From WJKR01 sp964556395 (lineage in GTDB: Archaea > Nanobdellota > Nanobdellia > Woesearchaeales > WJKR01): DNA of 64,000 bases. A program made the translations under genes and the position numbers. Under the pieces are notes generated by a model, which had not been told where the DNA came from, did no database searches, and saw nothing but the letters and a program-made list of their open reading frames with translations. The first letter of the stretch is position 1; each line of letters starts with the position of its first letter. The stretch spans positions 213,226-277,225 of the forward strand of contig CAZKVR010000001.1 of NCBI GenBank assembly GCA_964556395.1, given 5' to 3'. Shown here in pieces: positions 16,600 to 24,402 of this stretch.

Positions 16600-17577
16600 T
16601 TATCGTCCTTGTTTCGACTCCGTGCTGATGGCTTTGATCGCGGGTAGCGGGTGCGCCTTGGCGTCCGGCCTGACCGGTTTTGCCATGATGATGGCTCGCT
16701 TCTTGGCTCCCGGTACCGTCCCTTTCACGAGGATGTAGGTCGTCTTGACGTTGCCGTAGTTGACGAGTCCTCCTTTCGGGTTGACTTCTTCCGGGTTGTC
16801 GCTGATCTTGAGTATCTGGTTGTTGTATTGGACGCGCTGGTGGTATCCTGTCTGTCCTGCGTGGGCGACCCGGTACATGAAGTGCGCGTGTCCTTTCCAG
16901 CCGCCGAGGCTTCCGGGTGTCCGTCGGCCTTTCTCTGACTTGTGTGGTGTGAGTCCGATGCCGAATCGCTTGACGGCTCCTTGGAATCCTTTGCCTTTGG
17001 TGACGGCGTGGATGTCCATGTAGTCCCCTTCCTGGTAGAGGTCGGTGACTGGGATGTCCTTGCCGGCGTGCTCCTTTATGTATTGGAGCTTGTCTTCGTT
17101 GCTGCCTCCGAGTTTGACTTCGAAGAGGTCCGGGCTCTTCTTGAATCCTATCTTGCCTGGTTGGGTGTGGCAGATGATGGTGATGTCCTCGTATTCTTCC
17201 GGTTTGAGGTCGTCGAGCTTGCCTTCTTTCTTGGCTTGCGGGACTTTCCGGGCGAGGTCTTTCTCGGTGCTGAGGACGACTTCTTTGGCGACGCCGGTGC
17301 CGTACCCGTTGGGCTTGTAGCCTCTCGCGCTGTAGATGCGGATGGGTGGGCATTCGATGATGGTCGCTGGGATGGTGATGGCTTGGTTCTTGCTCGTGCT
17401 GCTCTTGCGCGTGTCGGTGGCGGTGACGTGGGTCATGCCTGCCTTGTAGCCTGCGGTGGCGAGTGGTTGGGCGTCTTTTGTTTCCGCCCAGGATCGCACG
17501 CGGGCTACGCTGCGCTTGGCTCTTTTTCGGGGCCAGAACTGCATGCTGCCGAATCGTGGTCTCTTGGTGGTTGGCAT
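16600..17577 (-). CDS. rpl3: 50S ribosomal protein L3 (uL3), first gene of operon
   Basis: 325 residues. Starts MPTTKRPRFGSMQFWPRKRAKRSV, the archaeal uL3 N-terminus, and contains DIHAVTKGKGFQGAVKRFGI, then GRRTPGSLGGWKGHAHFMYRVAHAGQ, the loop near the peptidyl transferase centre. It leads a minus-strand run of 25 genes that ends with secY. No AT-rich box lies close to its ATG; the first good TATA box is about 200 bases upstream, leaving a leader with strong inverted repeats. Confidence 0.97.
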   Translation of the reverse strand: MPTTKRPRFGSMQFWPRKRAKRSVARVRSWAETKDAQPLATAGYKAGMTHVTATDTRKSSTSKNQAITIPATIIECPPIRIYSARGYKPNGYGTGVAKEVVLSTEKDLARKVPQAKKEGKLDDLKPEEYEDITIICHTQPGKIGFKKSPDLFEVKLGGSNEDKLQYIKEHAGKDIPVTDLYQEGDYMDIHAVTKGKGFQGAVKRFGIGLTPHKSEKGRRTPGSLGGWKGHAHFMYRVAHAGQTGYHQRVQYNNQILKISDNPEEVNPKGGLVNYGNVKTTYILVKGTVPGAKKRAIIMAKPVRPDAKAHPLPAIKAISTESKQGR

Positions 17578-17643
17578 TTGCTGTCTTCCTCTTGGGTCAC
17601 GGGTCCCTTCTTGTCGGATTGCCGTGTGTCTGCTTTCGTACGT

Positions 17644-17718
17644 GCAGCCTTTTGCTGAAAGACTCCTTTGAGAATACGCGTTTGATGCGTACTGAAAAGG
17701 GCTTTCTTTTCAGGCTGC
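17644..17718 (-). promoter_or_regulatory. Structured 5' leader of the L3 ribosomal operon
   Basis: Between the putative TATA box and the L3 ATG lie nested inverted repeats: an outer 7-bp pair (GCAGCCT at 17644 with AGGCTGC at 17712), an 8-bp perfect hairpin (CTGAAAAG, 6-base loop, CTTTTCAG at 17692-17713) that partly competes with the outer arm, and a 5-bp hairpin (TACGC/GCGTA at 17675-17691). The outer pair and the 8-bp hairpin share bases 17712-17713, so two states are possible. In an organism with mostly leaderless mRNAs this suggests an autoregulatory r-protein site or attenuator; that role is inferred. Confidence 0.45.
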
Positions 17719-17774
17719 GGGTGTGCTCGTCACAATCTGTTGAAGGTGACGTGGGTCGGGGAGAATCCTGCGGG

Positions 17775-17782
17775 TTTTATAA
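17775..17782 (-). promoter_or_regulatory. Probable TATA box of the L3 ribosomal operon
   Basis: TTTATAAA about 200 bases upstream of the L3 ATG is the only good TATA-like sequence between L3 and the next gene. It predicts a start near 17750 and a leader of roughly 170 bases. The 17578-17910 interval holds no gene; it contains this promoter, the leader structure and the palindromic element. Confidence 0.6.
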
Positions 17783-17815
17783 AGGTTGCGTATGGAAAAG
17801 AAAGTCGAAGAAATA

Positions 17816-17848
17816 ATTTCTATATAGTAATTTCTTTATAGAAAATAA
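17816..17848 (-). repeat. AT-rich palindromic element, copy upstream of L3 operon
   Basis: 33 bases holding two near-palindromic halves (TTTCTATATAGTAA and TTTCTTTATAGAAA). It matches the element at 54758-54790, read on the other strand, in 31 of 33 positions. It ends 33 bases upstream of the L3 TATA box and has the same orientation relative to L3 as the other copy has to L34e. Possible operator or activator site. Confidence 0.6.
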
Positions 17849-17910
17849 ATTGTGAAGAGACCAGGATGGCCGAAAAGAGATAGCTGCAGAATCAAAAATA
17901 AGAGAAAGAC

Positions 17911-18183
17911 TCAACAGGTGCCTGCCTCGACACAATCATTCTTACTGGCACACCACTCGCAATTACCATATCTGCTACAGGCTTCCTCGGAAGCGCCGTT
18001 GCACTGGTGGTCGCTAGCGAGAGATTCGGCATACATCAGGTGCCTGTAGGACTCCCCGGCGACGTTGTCTGACGGGACCATGACTACCGACTGCGCAGAC
18101 CCTTGCATCAGCGTGACGACGCCGACGACAGCCACGACAGCCACCATACCCACTACTGCCAGCATACTTTGCTTGTCATCCAT
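17911..18183 (-). CDS. Small membrane-anchored cysteine-rich protein
   Basis: 90 residues: a short charged start (MDDKQS), one Val/Ala-rich TM helix (MLAVVGMVAVVAVVGVVTLM), then an external part with VPSDNVAGESY and seven Cys in CNGASEEACSRYGNCEWCASKNDCVEAGTC. The same plan is seen in the protein at 39488-39784, so this is a paralogous family. The N-out or pilin-like role is unknown. A TATA box at 18221-18229 and a Shine-Dalgarno sequence GAGGTGAT 5 bases before the ATG support the start. No family name is assigned. Confidence 0.8.
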   Translation of the reverse strand: MDDKQSMLAVVGMVAVVAVVGVVTLMQGSAQSVVMVPSDNVAGESYRHLMYAESLASDHQCNGASEEACSRYGNCEWCASKNDCVEAGTC

Positions 18184-18220
18184 TCGTTGATCACCTCTGG
18201 AAACACCAACGGCAAGAACT

Positions 18221-18229
18221 CTTTTTAAA
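18221..18229 (-). promoter_or_regulatory. TATA box of the small cysteine-rich protein gene
   Basis: GTTTAAAAA-type box on the minus strand overlapping the last codons of the primase gene, with GAGGTGAT at 18189-18196 as ribosome-binding site. Unlike most genes here this one has a short leader. Confidence 0.6.
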
Positions 18230-19853
18230 CCTTTTCGGAATCCTCTGAGGATTCCTTCGCCTTCTTCCGCTCCCTGTACTTCCGCCGCATCTCCTTCTGC
18301 TCGTCCGTGAGCTTCTGCCGGCCGCCTTTCTTCTGGCCGTGGCCCGCCCTGGCAGCCTTCTTCTTCGCGTACTGCAAAGGATTCTTGATCGTGTTGCAGA
18401 ACTCGTCAGGCCTGCACACCCCGAAGTCCTGGTAGTACTGCTTGCAATTATGCGGGGGCATGACCTCTTTCTTCGACTTCTCGTACCGGACGCGGCCTTT
18501 TATCTCGACCTCCCGCAAGGGTTCCTCATTACGCTGGTTCCACTCCATCAACGTCGCCTCGATGGCGTCGAACGACCAGCCCGCGCCGCGGAGGAAGTTG
18601 ATCAGGGTGAACAACGCTCTCTTGCGACCGTCCTTCAGGCCTTCGAGCATCAGCCTGATGCATGGCGGGAAGTAGTCCTCAGGGATGGCCTCCTCGGGCA
18701 GGGCGTACTCCTTCGGCCCCTCGTCCTTGTCCGACAGGTCAGGGTCGTGGTCATACGCCTGGGTCAACAGTGAGGCCGCCTCGCCGGGCTCCGCCGAGTC
18801 GCGGTCGAGGAACGGCACGTCGAAGCCGACCTTGTCCGGCTCCGCCTCCTCCTTGCTGAACGACAACACCCTCTCCAAAGGGATGGGGACGCTGACGAGC
18901 TGGCTCTTCTCATGGAAGCTGTACGGCATCCGGTAGAGGTGCCGGTGAGCCAGCAGTATCGTGTCGACCTCGACGACGGACAACGGGTCGAACGCCTCCC
19001 GGTGGACCGGGTTGAACCGCGAGTCGTTAGGACTGTACTTCTTGTGGCAGTCGCACACCGCCGTGTCCTTCAGCACCTGCTCCTGCATGAGGTTGTGGCA
19101 CGCCGGGCAGGTCGGCACGTCCATGCGCTCGTCGACCACTTGCCGGTGGCCGCAGTGGCCGCACGTGTAGGCGTACTTGTCCTGGGCTTCCCGCACCGTG
19201 GCGCCGCACGTGTCGCACACCGTGATGAAGAACTCCGACGACGGCTTGCCGAAGTGCTCCGACAACGCCTCCTTAGTCACCGCAACCTTCTTACCGCCGA
19301 CGGAGAAGCGTATCTCGTCGTTGCCAACCTCGGTGTACTCCTTGACGATGTAGTCCAACAGGTACTTGGCGATCTTCTTCGGCGCTTCTGGGAAGAGGTC
19401 TTTCGTCTCCTGATTGTTGAACTCCCCAGGGAACGCTTCGAACGGGACCGCGACGTGAAAGCCCTTGTTCCCGCTGAACTTCACGCTGACCGCCTTCACC
19501 CCATGGTCCTGCAATGCCCTGATGAAGAGGTGGGTGATCAATTTGGATAGCGGCCAGTACGGGCAGTCGACGTCCAGTATGAGGTCCCACCCGGTCCGGA
19601 GCTCCGCGATATCCTTCTTGCCCATACCGGTCTCGATGTGGAGCGGGTTGCTCCACAACTCTTCGGAGCAGTGGAATGATGAGGCCTTCCTCTTCGCGAA
19701 TTCCAGGACGTCCCCTTCCGTGAACAGCGCGTCCGGCCTCTTTCCGAAGTAGGTCTGGAACCGCACCGAGACCTCCTTGTCGCGCGCCTGCTCCACCAGG
19801 GCGCGCTGCACTTCCGGGCGCTTGTAGAACGAGAGCGTCTTGGCGATGAACAT
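18225..19853 (-). CDS. priS-priL: Single-chain DNA primase: PriS fused to PriL Fe-S domain
   Basis: 542 residues. Residues 1-330 are the archaeo-eukaryotic primase small subunit: catalytic Asp pair in LDVDCPYW (D94, D96), SGNKGFH (127-133) and the HRHLYRMPYSFHEK motif. A zinc-binding insertion at about 213-269 has eight Cys (CDTC, CGHC, CPAC, CDC). Residues 395-500 match the iron-sulfur C-terminal domain of the large subunit, with C398, C470, C480, C486 and KNPLQY. The PriL N-terminal part is missing. A similar fusion is known for Nanoarchaeum equitans. The tail is Lys/Arg rich. It should make RNA/DNA primers alone. TATA box 24 bases upstream. Confidence 0.93.
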   Translation of the reverse strand: MFIAKTLSFYKRPEVQRALVEQARDKEVSVRFQTYFGKRPDALFTEGDVLEFAKRKASSFHCSEELWSNPLHIETGMGKKDIAELRTGWDLILDVDCPYWPLSKLITHLFIRALQDHGVKAVSVKFSGNKGFHVAVPFEAFPGEFNNQETKDLFPEAPKKIAKYLLDYIVKEYTEVGNDEIRFSVGGKKVAVTKEALSEHFGKPSSEFFITVCDTCGATVREAQDKYAYTCGHCGHRQVVDERMDVPTCPACHNLMQEQVLKDTAVCDCHKKYSPNDSRFNPVHREAFDPLSVVEVDTILLAHRHLYRMPYSFHEKSQLVSVPIPLERVLSFSKEEAEPDKVGFDVPFLDRDSAEPGEAASLLTQAYDHDPDLSDKDEGPKEYALPEEAIPEDYFPPCIRLMLEGLKDGRKRALFTLINFLRGAGWSFDAIEATLMEWNQRNEEPLREVEIKGRVRYEKSKKEVMPPHNCKQYYQDFGVCRPDEFCNTIKNPLQYAKKKAARAGHGQKKGGRQKLTDEQKEMRRKYRERKKAKESSEDSEKV

Positions 19854-19874
19854 ACTAGGGTGGTGATGGAGTGG

Positions 19875-19882
19875 TATTTATG
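19875..19882 (-). promoter_or_regulatory. TATA box of the primase gene
   Basis: CATAAATA on the minus strand, about 25 bases before the primase ATG; leaderless spacing. Confidence 0.55.
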
Positions 19883-19923
19883 CGTTGCGCGACGGGTGGC
19901 CAGTGGAAAGAAAAAGAAATGGT

Positions 19924-20148
19924 TCAGATGACGCGTTCGCCGGTCTCGTTGTCCACGATGTGTATCACACCCACAGGACAGCTCTCCGCCGCTTGCTTGT
20001 TCGCTTCCAGTTCGGATTCTTCTATCTCCTTCTTGAGCAGGTTGGCCTTGCCGTCGTCGCCCATCTGCCAGTTGTCCGGGTCCGCGCTGACGCAGCCGCC
20101 GGCTCCGATGCATCCGTCCCTGTCGTATTCTATCGTGTATTTCGCCAT
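19924..20148 (-). CDS. Ferredoxin, probable [3Fe-4S] type
   Basis: 74 residues from the ATG at 20148 (MAKYTIEYDRDGC). Only three Cys are in ligand positions: CIGAGGC and the later SCPVGVI. The middle position of the usual CxxCxxC is Ala, as in three-cysteine [3Fe-4S] ferredoxins; some archaeal forms have Asp there. It is an acidic, soluble electron carrier of unknown partner. An upstream in-frame Met at 20157 is less likely. It lies upstream of the primase with a 70-base gap, divergent from the next small gene. Confidence 0.88.
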   Translation of the reverse strand: MAKYTIEYDRDGCIGAGGCVSADPDNWQMGDDGKANLLKKEIEESELEANKQAAESCPVGVIHIVDNETGERVI

Positions 20149-20220
20149 TGCTAACACCTATGATTCTCAACGCCAACTCCTATTTATATGTGTTTGCGTG
20201 GGGTAGCGCCAGATTTTTCA

Positions 20221-20541
20221 ATGTCGAATGGTTTCCCTGCAAGCATGTCCTACGAGCGCGTCTATGATGAGATAGAAGGCATTAGGAAGTGGTATCTCCG
20301 TGAATTGGCTCCGAAGAGTTCCCAGGAGGAGACTGATGATTTCCTCAGGGAGCTGGAGACGTTGGAGGACATGCTCGAACACCATGAGTTCCCCGAGGCC
20401 AAGGCTATCGTGAAGCACCAAGAGAAATATTTCAGTGACAACAACTATTTGGGGATCATGGATAATTACAAGTCATTGCGTAAAGGGCTCGAGACCGTCC
20501 ACGCCCAGTACAACAAAAAGAGTCAGGACGGCAAGATATGA
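20221..20541 (+). CDS. Small acidic helical protein, unknown
   Basis: 106 residues from the ATG at 20221 (MSNGFPASMSYERVYDEIEG). Predicted all-helical and charged (DDFLRELETLEDMLEHH, EAKAIVKHQEKYF), with no TM helix and no motif I recognise. The TATA-like TTTATATG at about 20182-20190 lies 30-38 bases upstream and is shared with the divergent ferredoxin. It ends one base before the stop of the convergent kinase-like gene. Confidence 0.7.
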   Translation: MSNGFPASMSYERVYDEIEGIRKWYLRELAPKSSQEETDDFLRELETLEDMLEHHEFPEAKAIVKHQEKYFSDNNYLGIMDNYKSLRKGLETVHAQYNKKSQDGKI

Positions 20542-21447
20542 TTACCTGCCGGGAGGGATGGTCATCTTGAACGTGGTGCCTTCGTCGGGCGCTGTGCGTT
20601 CGATTTCTAGCGTGCCGCCTCGTTCTTCCACGTAGGCTTTCGCGAGGTAGAGTCCTTTGCCGTGGTCGTCTCCTTCTCCTGCGCGGCTTGACTCCCGGTA
20701 TCCGAACACGCTGTCGGGGTTATTGAAGTGGTTGGTGTCTATGCCTTTCCCGTTGTCCGAAAATAAGAGGGTGTACGTCCTGTCGTCGTTGTTCTTGCCT
20801 CTGATTGTGATTTGTCGGTCTTCCTGCTCTGGAGGGAATGCGTGGTCGACTGTGTTGTCGAGGAGTGTCTTGAGGACGTTGCCGACGTAGTCCCCTTCAG
20901 TCTTCCTCGTTTCCATCCTGTAGTCCAGGGCGATGCCGTGGCGGTCGAGGAGTGGTTGGATGTCTTTGGCGTGGTGGTGGAATGCCTGGTCTATGAAGTG
21001 TTCCTTGGAGTTTTTGCCGAAGAAGGTGTTGCCTGCGTAGGCGAGCTTTTCGATGGAGTCGACGAGGTGTGTGTGGAGTTCTTGCTCCTTCTCGCGTCCT
21101 GGCCTGTTCTCCTTGACGTCCGGCAGGTAGGCGAGGATCGCTTTGAGGTTGTCGCGGTAGTCGCGGGCCGCCTCTTCCAGCAGGGGGTCTTCGAGCGTTT
21201 GGGGTGCGGAGATGGTTTCGGCCATCGCGTCGCAGGACTTGGCATACTCGTGACCCAGGGTGGAGAGTGCGTCTGTGAGGCCGAGCCGTTCATACTTCGG
21301 GATGAAGTTGGCGAGTTCGAGGCCGTTGGCCGGTGATTTGAGGTCGTGGTTGAGCCTCTCGATGACGCGCGCTTTCCGCTCGCCTTCCGTTTGTTGGCCT
21401 CGCTTGAGCTCTTCCATGACGTCTTCTACCGTGAATTCGAGGTCCAT
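20542..21447 (-). CDS. Sensor-less histidine kinase-like ATPase
   Basis: 301 residues from the ATG at 21447. An H-box-like helix has ERLNHDLKSPANGLEL with His in the expected place, followed by a long helical dimerisation region and a HATPase_c domain: N box LKTLLDNTVDHAF, G1 box FSDNGKGID, and G2 GKGLYLAKAYVEERGG. No PAS, TM or receiver part is present and no response regulator gene is adjacent. The TATA box TTTAAATA lies 24 bases upstream. It may phosphorylate one of the orphan receivers at 46.8-50.5 kb or act as a soluble modulator; this is inference. Confidence 0.85.
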   Translation of the reverse strand: MDLEFTVEDVMEELKRGQQTEGERKARVIERLNHDLKSPANGLELANFIPKYERLGLTDALSTLGHEYAKSCDAMAETISAPQTLEDPLLEEAARDYRDNLKAILAYLPDVKENRPGREKEQELHTHLVDSIEKLAYAGNTFFGKNSKEHFIDQAFHHHAKDIQPLLDRHGIALDYRMETRKTEGDYVGNVLKTLLDNTVDHAFPPEQEDRQITIRGKNNDDRTYTLLFSDNGKGIDTNHFNNPDSVFGYRESSRAGEGDDHGKGLYLAKAYVEERGGTLEIERTAPDEGTTFKMTIPPGR

Positions 21448-21467
21448 GGTATTCCACAACCAAGCAG

Positions 21468-21475
21468 TATTTAAA
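21468..21475 (-). promoter_or_regulatory. TATA box of the kinase-like gene
   Basis: TTTAAATA, 24 bases from the ATG at 21447, which argues against the in-frame Met at 21459. Confidence 0.65.
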
Positions 21476-21510
21476 AAAATTCCTAATAATGACTACTGGA
21501 AGATAGTAAA

Positions 21511-22356
21511 TTATCCATACATGGTTCTGAGCCGCTTGACACGCTCCTTCACCGGCGGGTGCGTCGAGAACAACCTGGTGAGACCTTGCCGCGAGAAAGG
21601 GTTGACGATGAACATCGACGCCCCGGCTTCCGTGGAGGCGCGCATCGGCCGGCGCTTGTTCGCACCTTCCAGCTTCTCCAACGCCCGCGCGAGGTATTCG
21701 CCATGCCCGACGATCCTAGCACCACCCGCGTCAGCAGCGTACTCCCTGCTCCGGGATATCGCCAGCTGGATGATGGTCGCCAGTATTGGTGTCAAGATGG
21801 CCAGGACGAGCAACGACAGGATGTTCTCCCCGTCGCCGTCACCCCCCATGCCGCCGAAGATGGCCGCCCACCGGGCCATGAACGCCACGTAGCTTATGAT
21901 GCCGGCTATCGTCGCGGCCACCGTGGCGATGAGGACGTCGCGGTGCTTGACGTGAGCCAGTTCGTGCGCTATCACGCCTTTGAGCTCGTGCTTGGACAAG
22001 AGGTGCAGGATGCCTTCGGTCGCCGCCACCGAGGCTTTCTTCGGGCCGCGGCCGGTGGCGAACGCGTTCGGCGTCTGGGACGGCACGACGTAGACCGACG
22101 GCATCGGGATGTCGGCTTTCTGCGACAGCTCCCGCACGATGTCGATGAGTTGTTTGTGCTTCCTAGGGTCGGCTTTCTGGGCGCGGTACATCTTCAGGGC
22201 AATCTTGTCGCTCCACAGGTACATGCCGAAATTCATCAGCACCGACAGCACGATGGCTATCGTCAGCCCGCTGGCTCCGCCGACGAGGTAGCCGACACCT
22301 AAGAGGATGCCTGTCAGTACCGCCAACAACAAGGCCGTCTTGAACGCATAACTCAT
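21511..22356 (-). CDS. htpX: HtpX-family membrane zinc metalloprotease
   Basis: 281 residues from the ATG at 22356. Two N-terminal TM helices, then the M48 catalytic motif HELAHVKHRD (HExxH), two more hydrophobic segments with GGMGGDGDGEN between them, and SREYAADAGGARIVG carrying the third zinc ligand. The end THPPVKERVKRLR is typical. It degrades or clips damaged membrane proteins. TATA box at 22380-22387 lies inside the end of the upstream Toprim gene, 27 bases before the ATG; the longer frame to 22422 is rejected on that basis. Confidence 0.93.
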   Translation of the reverse strand: MSYAFKTALLLAVLTGILLGVGYLVGGASGLTIAIVLSVLMNFGMYLWSDKIALKMYRAQKADPRKHKQLIDIVRELSQKADIPMPSVYVVPSQTPNAFATGRGPKKASVAATEGILHLLSKHELKGVIAHELAHVKHRDVLIATVAATIAGIISYVAFMARWAAIFGGMGGDGDGENILSLLVLAILTPILATIIQLAISRSREYAADAGGARIVGHGEYLARALEKLEGANKRRPMRASTEAGASMFIVNPFSRQGLTRLFSTHPPVKERVKRLRTMYG

Positions 22357-22379
22357 ACTATTGGGGAAGGATGTGTGTT

Positions 22380-22387
22380 TTTTAAAC
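22380..22387 (-). promoter_or_regulatory. TATA box of htpX
   Basis: GTTTAAAA on the minus strand, 27 bases before the htpX ATG and overlapping the final codons of the Toprim gene. Confidence 0.6.
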
Positions 22388-22750
22388 TTGACGTAACCGG
22401 CGACAAGAAAGATACCTCCCAAGACCTTCGACCTGCCGGAGCTCGGTCTGCCACAACGCGTCCCGCGGCTTGTCCTCGACCTTGACGCCGTGTTGCGACA
22501 GGTAGGCGCGGAGCTTGCCGTACAGCCGTTTCCCTTCCGCGTCGAGATCCGTCAGGATGACCGCTTTCCCGTAGCGCCCAGCGACCCGTTCCGAGAACAG
22601 GTAGAGGTTGGTGTCGACCTCCTCGACGTTCGCCACGCCGACATCCTTAAGGGCTGCGACGTCGCGCCGGCCTTCGACGACGAAGCACGTGTCGCCGTCG
22701 TCAAACTCCTCCAAGGCGTCGAGGAATTCTGAAAGGGAGTGTTGTCCCAT
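22382..22750 (-). CDS. Small Toprim-domain protein
   Basis: 122 residues from the ATG at 22750 (MGQHSLSEFLDALEEF). It is a stand-alone Toprim fold: VVEGRRDVAAL with the catalytic Glu, and AVILTDLDAEGKRLYGKL with the DxD motif. Similar small archaeal Toprim proteins are related to RNase M5 and DnaG; substrate unknown. The bidirectional TATA box at 22773-22781 lies 27 bases upstream, so the extra N-terminal residues up to 22804 are unlikely. Confidence 0.87.
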   Translation of the reverse strand: MGQHSLSEFLDALEEFDDGDTCFVVEGRRDVAALKDVGVANVEEVDTNLYLFSERVAGRYGKAVILTDLDAEGKRLYGKLRAYLSQHGVKVEDKPRDALWQTELRQVEGLGRYLSCRRLRQV

Positions 22751-22772
22751 GACAGGAAGATGAAGAGAAAAG

Positions 22773-22781
22773 CATTTAAAG
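22773..22781. promoter_or_regulatory. Bidirectional TATA box between Toprim gene and 22806 gene
   Basis: CATTTAAAG is near-palindromic and is centred 27 bases from the minus-strand ATG at 22750 and 29 bases from the plus-strand ATG at 22806. One box could serve both leaderless genes. Confidence 0.6.
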
Positions 22782-22805
22782 TTGTTACGAAGTGGTAAAT
22801 CCATA

Positions 22806-23942
22806 ATGGACGCTCACGAACGAGAGAAATACGCGCGGTACAACCGCAGGCTCCTACGGGCACTCCAACACTTCTACAACCAACGGCTCGACACCATCAA
22901 GAAAGCTGATATGGAGTCGAAGAAGGAATTCGTCACAGGACTCAAGGACGTCCTTGACAAGGCGGCAGTCATCAAGCGGCGGATGCCGCGGAAGTACGTC
23001 CCGATGAGGGGGTTGTTCAAGCGGCTCTACGACGACCTCTACGGCGGCAAGGGCTCGTACCTCTCAGCCTTGGAGTCGGGCGATGAGAAAGCGATAAGGG
23101 ATGCCGAGGAAAAGGTCCTTCATAGGATGGATAAGGGCATGCGACACCTCAAGCCGCCGAGAGGCTTGGACATGGATGACGTCGAGGAGCTGTATCACGA
23201 GGTCGGACTGCAGGCCCGTCACAAGGCCCGTGCCAAGTCATCCAGCCCGTTCGTACGGACGGCTGCGCTCATCGCGGTCTTCCTCGTCATGAGCAGCTTC
23301 ACCCCAGTCATAGCCCAGACGGCTGAGAAGCCATTCACCACGGACGAGAAGAAGACGTCGATGTTTGAAGAGATAAAACAAGACATCAAGGGCGTCGTCG
23401 CCAGTGCCATCAACCTCGCCGAGACCGGCTCTGACGGCATGTCCGGGCGGATGCACCTCGTCCGCGAGGCGGGAGACGTCGGTGACGAGGCGGAGTCGGA
23501 CCTGTCGGAGCGCAAGGCCGAGGTGACGGCGTGGGCTGACGCTCTCAACCTCCTGGACAAGGATTTCGTAGGGAAGATACTGGACCAGGACGCGGTCAAG
23601 GCCGGCAAGGCGTTGGCGAACACGTGGAAGAAGCTATTGCCGAAAGGCTATAACGTGAAGGTGAAGACGTTCGACAGCGCGAAGGACTCCATCAAGGTTC
23701 CTTTGGAGTACAGGCCTGTCGAGGAGTTGAAGGGCCGGTTGGCGAGGGACCGGACATCATTGGAGAAGGACGTACAGTGGGGTCCTGAGACGAGCGTCCG
23801 TCGTGTGAAAGAGATTTTCTTAGGGCTCAACGAGAAGGAGGATTTCGTGTTCGTCATCCGCGAGCACGTGAAGAGCCAGAAGGATGACGACTCGAGGACC
23901 CAGACACGCCAGGTCAACGTCTTCATCAGCTACGAGGATTGA
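22806..23942 (+). CDS. Unknown protein with one central TM helix
   Basis: 378 residues from the ATG at 22806. The N-terminal 150 residues are basic and helical (YARYNRRLLRALQHFYNQRL). A single hydrophobic segment follows at about 155-175 (RTAALIAVFLVMSSFTPVIAQ), with a possible signal-type cleavage site after AQ. The rest is charged and mainly helical, ending in RQVNVFISYED. I recognise no family. The large basic region before the TM suggests a cytoplasmic domain tethered to the membrane. Divergent from the Toprim gene; stop is one base from the convergent gene. Confidence 0.75.
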   Translation: MDAHEREKYARYNRRLLRALQHFYNQRLDTIKKADMESKKEFVTGLKDVLDKAAVIKRRMPRKYVPMRGLFKRLYDDLYGGKGSYLSALESGDEKAIRDAEEKVLHRMDKGMRHLKPPRGLDMDDVEELYHEVGLQARHKARAKSSSPFVRTAALIAVFLVMSSFTPVIAQTAEKPFTTDEKKTSMFEEIKQDIKGVVASAINLAETGSDGMSGRMHLVREAGDVGDEAESDLSERKAEVTAWADALNLLDKDFVGKILDQDAVKAGKALANTWKKLLPKGYNVKVKTFDSAKDSIKVPLEYRPVEELKGRLARDRTSLEKDVQWGPETSVRRVKEIFLGLNEKEDFVFVIREHVKSQKDDDSRTQTRQVNVFISYED

Positions 23943-23943
23943 G

Positions 23944-24327
23944 TCAGCGGAGTTCTCGGATTGCTGATCGCCGCTTGTCGGTCCACTCCTGGTGTTCGGT
24001 CGTGGGCAGCCAGGCGTCGCCGCTCGTGGCGACCGTGACGAGTTCTTCGAGGAGGCCGTGGGCGTACGCGGCGTAGCCTTCGAGGCCTTCGCCCGACGTC
24101 TTGGCGACACGTGCAGGTCCTAGCGCGCGGAGGTGTGCGTGGAGCGGTGACGGGCCTGACGGTTCCCGCTTGAGGCCTGCGGTGACGTCCATGCCGTCCA
24201 AGGCGGTGTTCGCCGCCCGCATCGGGTAGCGCGTGGCGTGCTCGCCGTCCACGCTCTTCTCAGGTCCTCGTCGCATCTCTTCAGAGGTGAATTTCTTGAG
24301 GGGTTCTCGTGCTGTGACTGGCTCCAT
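23944..24327 (-). CDS. Unknown protein, 127 residues
   Basis: Starts MEPVTAREPLKKFTSEEMRRG. Rich in Ala, Glu, Arg and Thr, with a helical C-terminal half (GYAAYAHGLLEELVTVATSG, TDKRRSAIREL). No TM helix or metal site seen. A TATA box (CCTTTTTATG, 24351-24360) lies 28 bases before the ATG, so the gene is probably real and leaderless. It is divergent from the Lrp-like gene and convergent with the 22806 gene. Confidence 0.65.
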   Translation of the reverse strand: MEPVTAREPLKKFTSEEMRRGPEKSVDGEHATRYPMRAANTALDGMDVTAGLKREPSGPSPLHAHLRALGPARVAKTSGEGLEGYAAYAHGLLEELVTVATSGDAWLPTTEHQEWTDKRRSAIRELR

Positions 24328-24350
24328 GTCCGACGGTTAAGACTGCGTCG

Positions 24351-24360
24351 CATAAAAAGG
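24351..24360 (-). promoter_or_regulatory. TATA box of the 127-residue unknown
   Basis: CCTTTTTATG on the minus strand, centred 28 bases before the ATG at 24327. Confidence 0.55.
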
Positions 24361-24402
24361 TTTGCTAAAATTATATATAGGATGACCGCTCACTCGGGAT
24401 TG

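Noticed and set aside
20188..20220. Upstream start of the small acidic helical protein
   Set aside because: It overlaps the TATA-like sequence; the ATG at 20221 fits the promoter spacing better.
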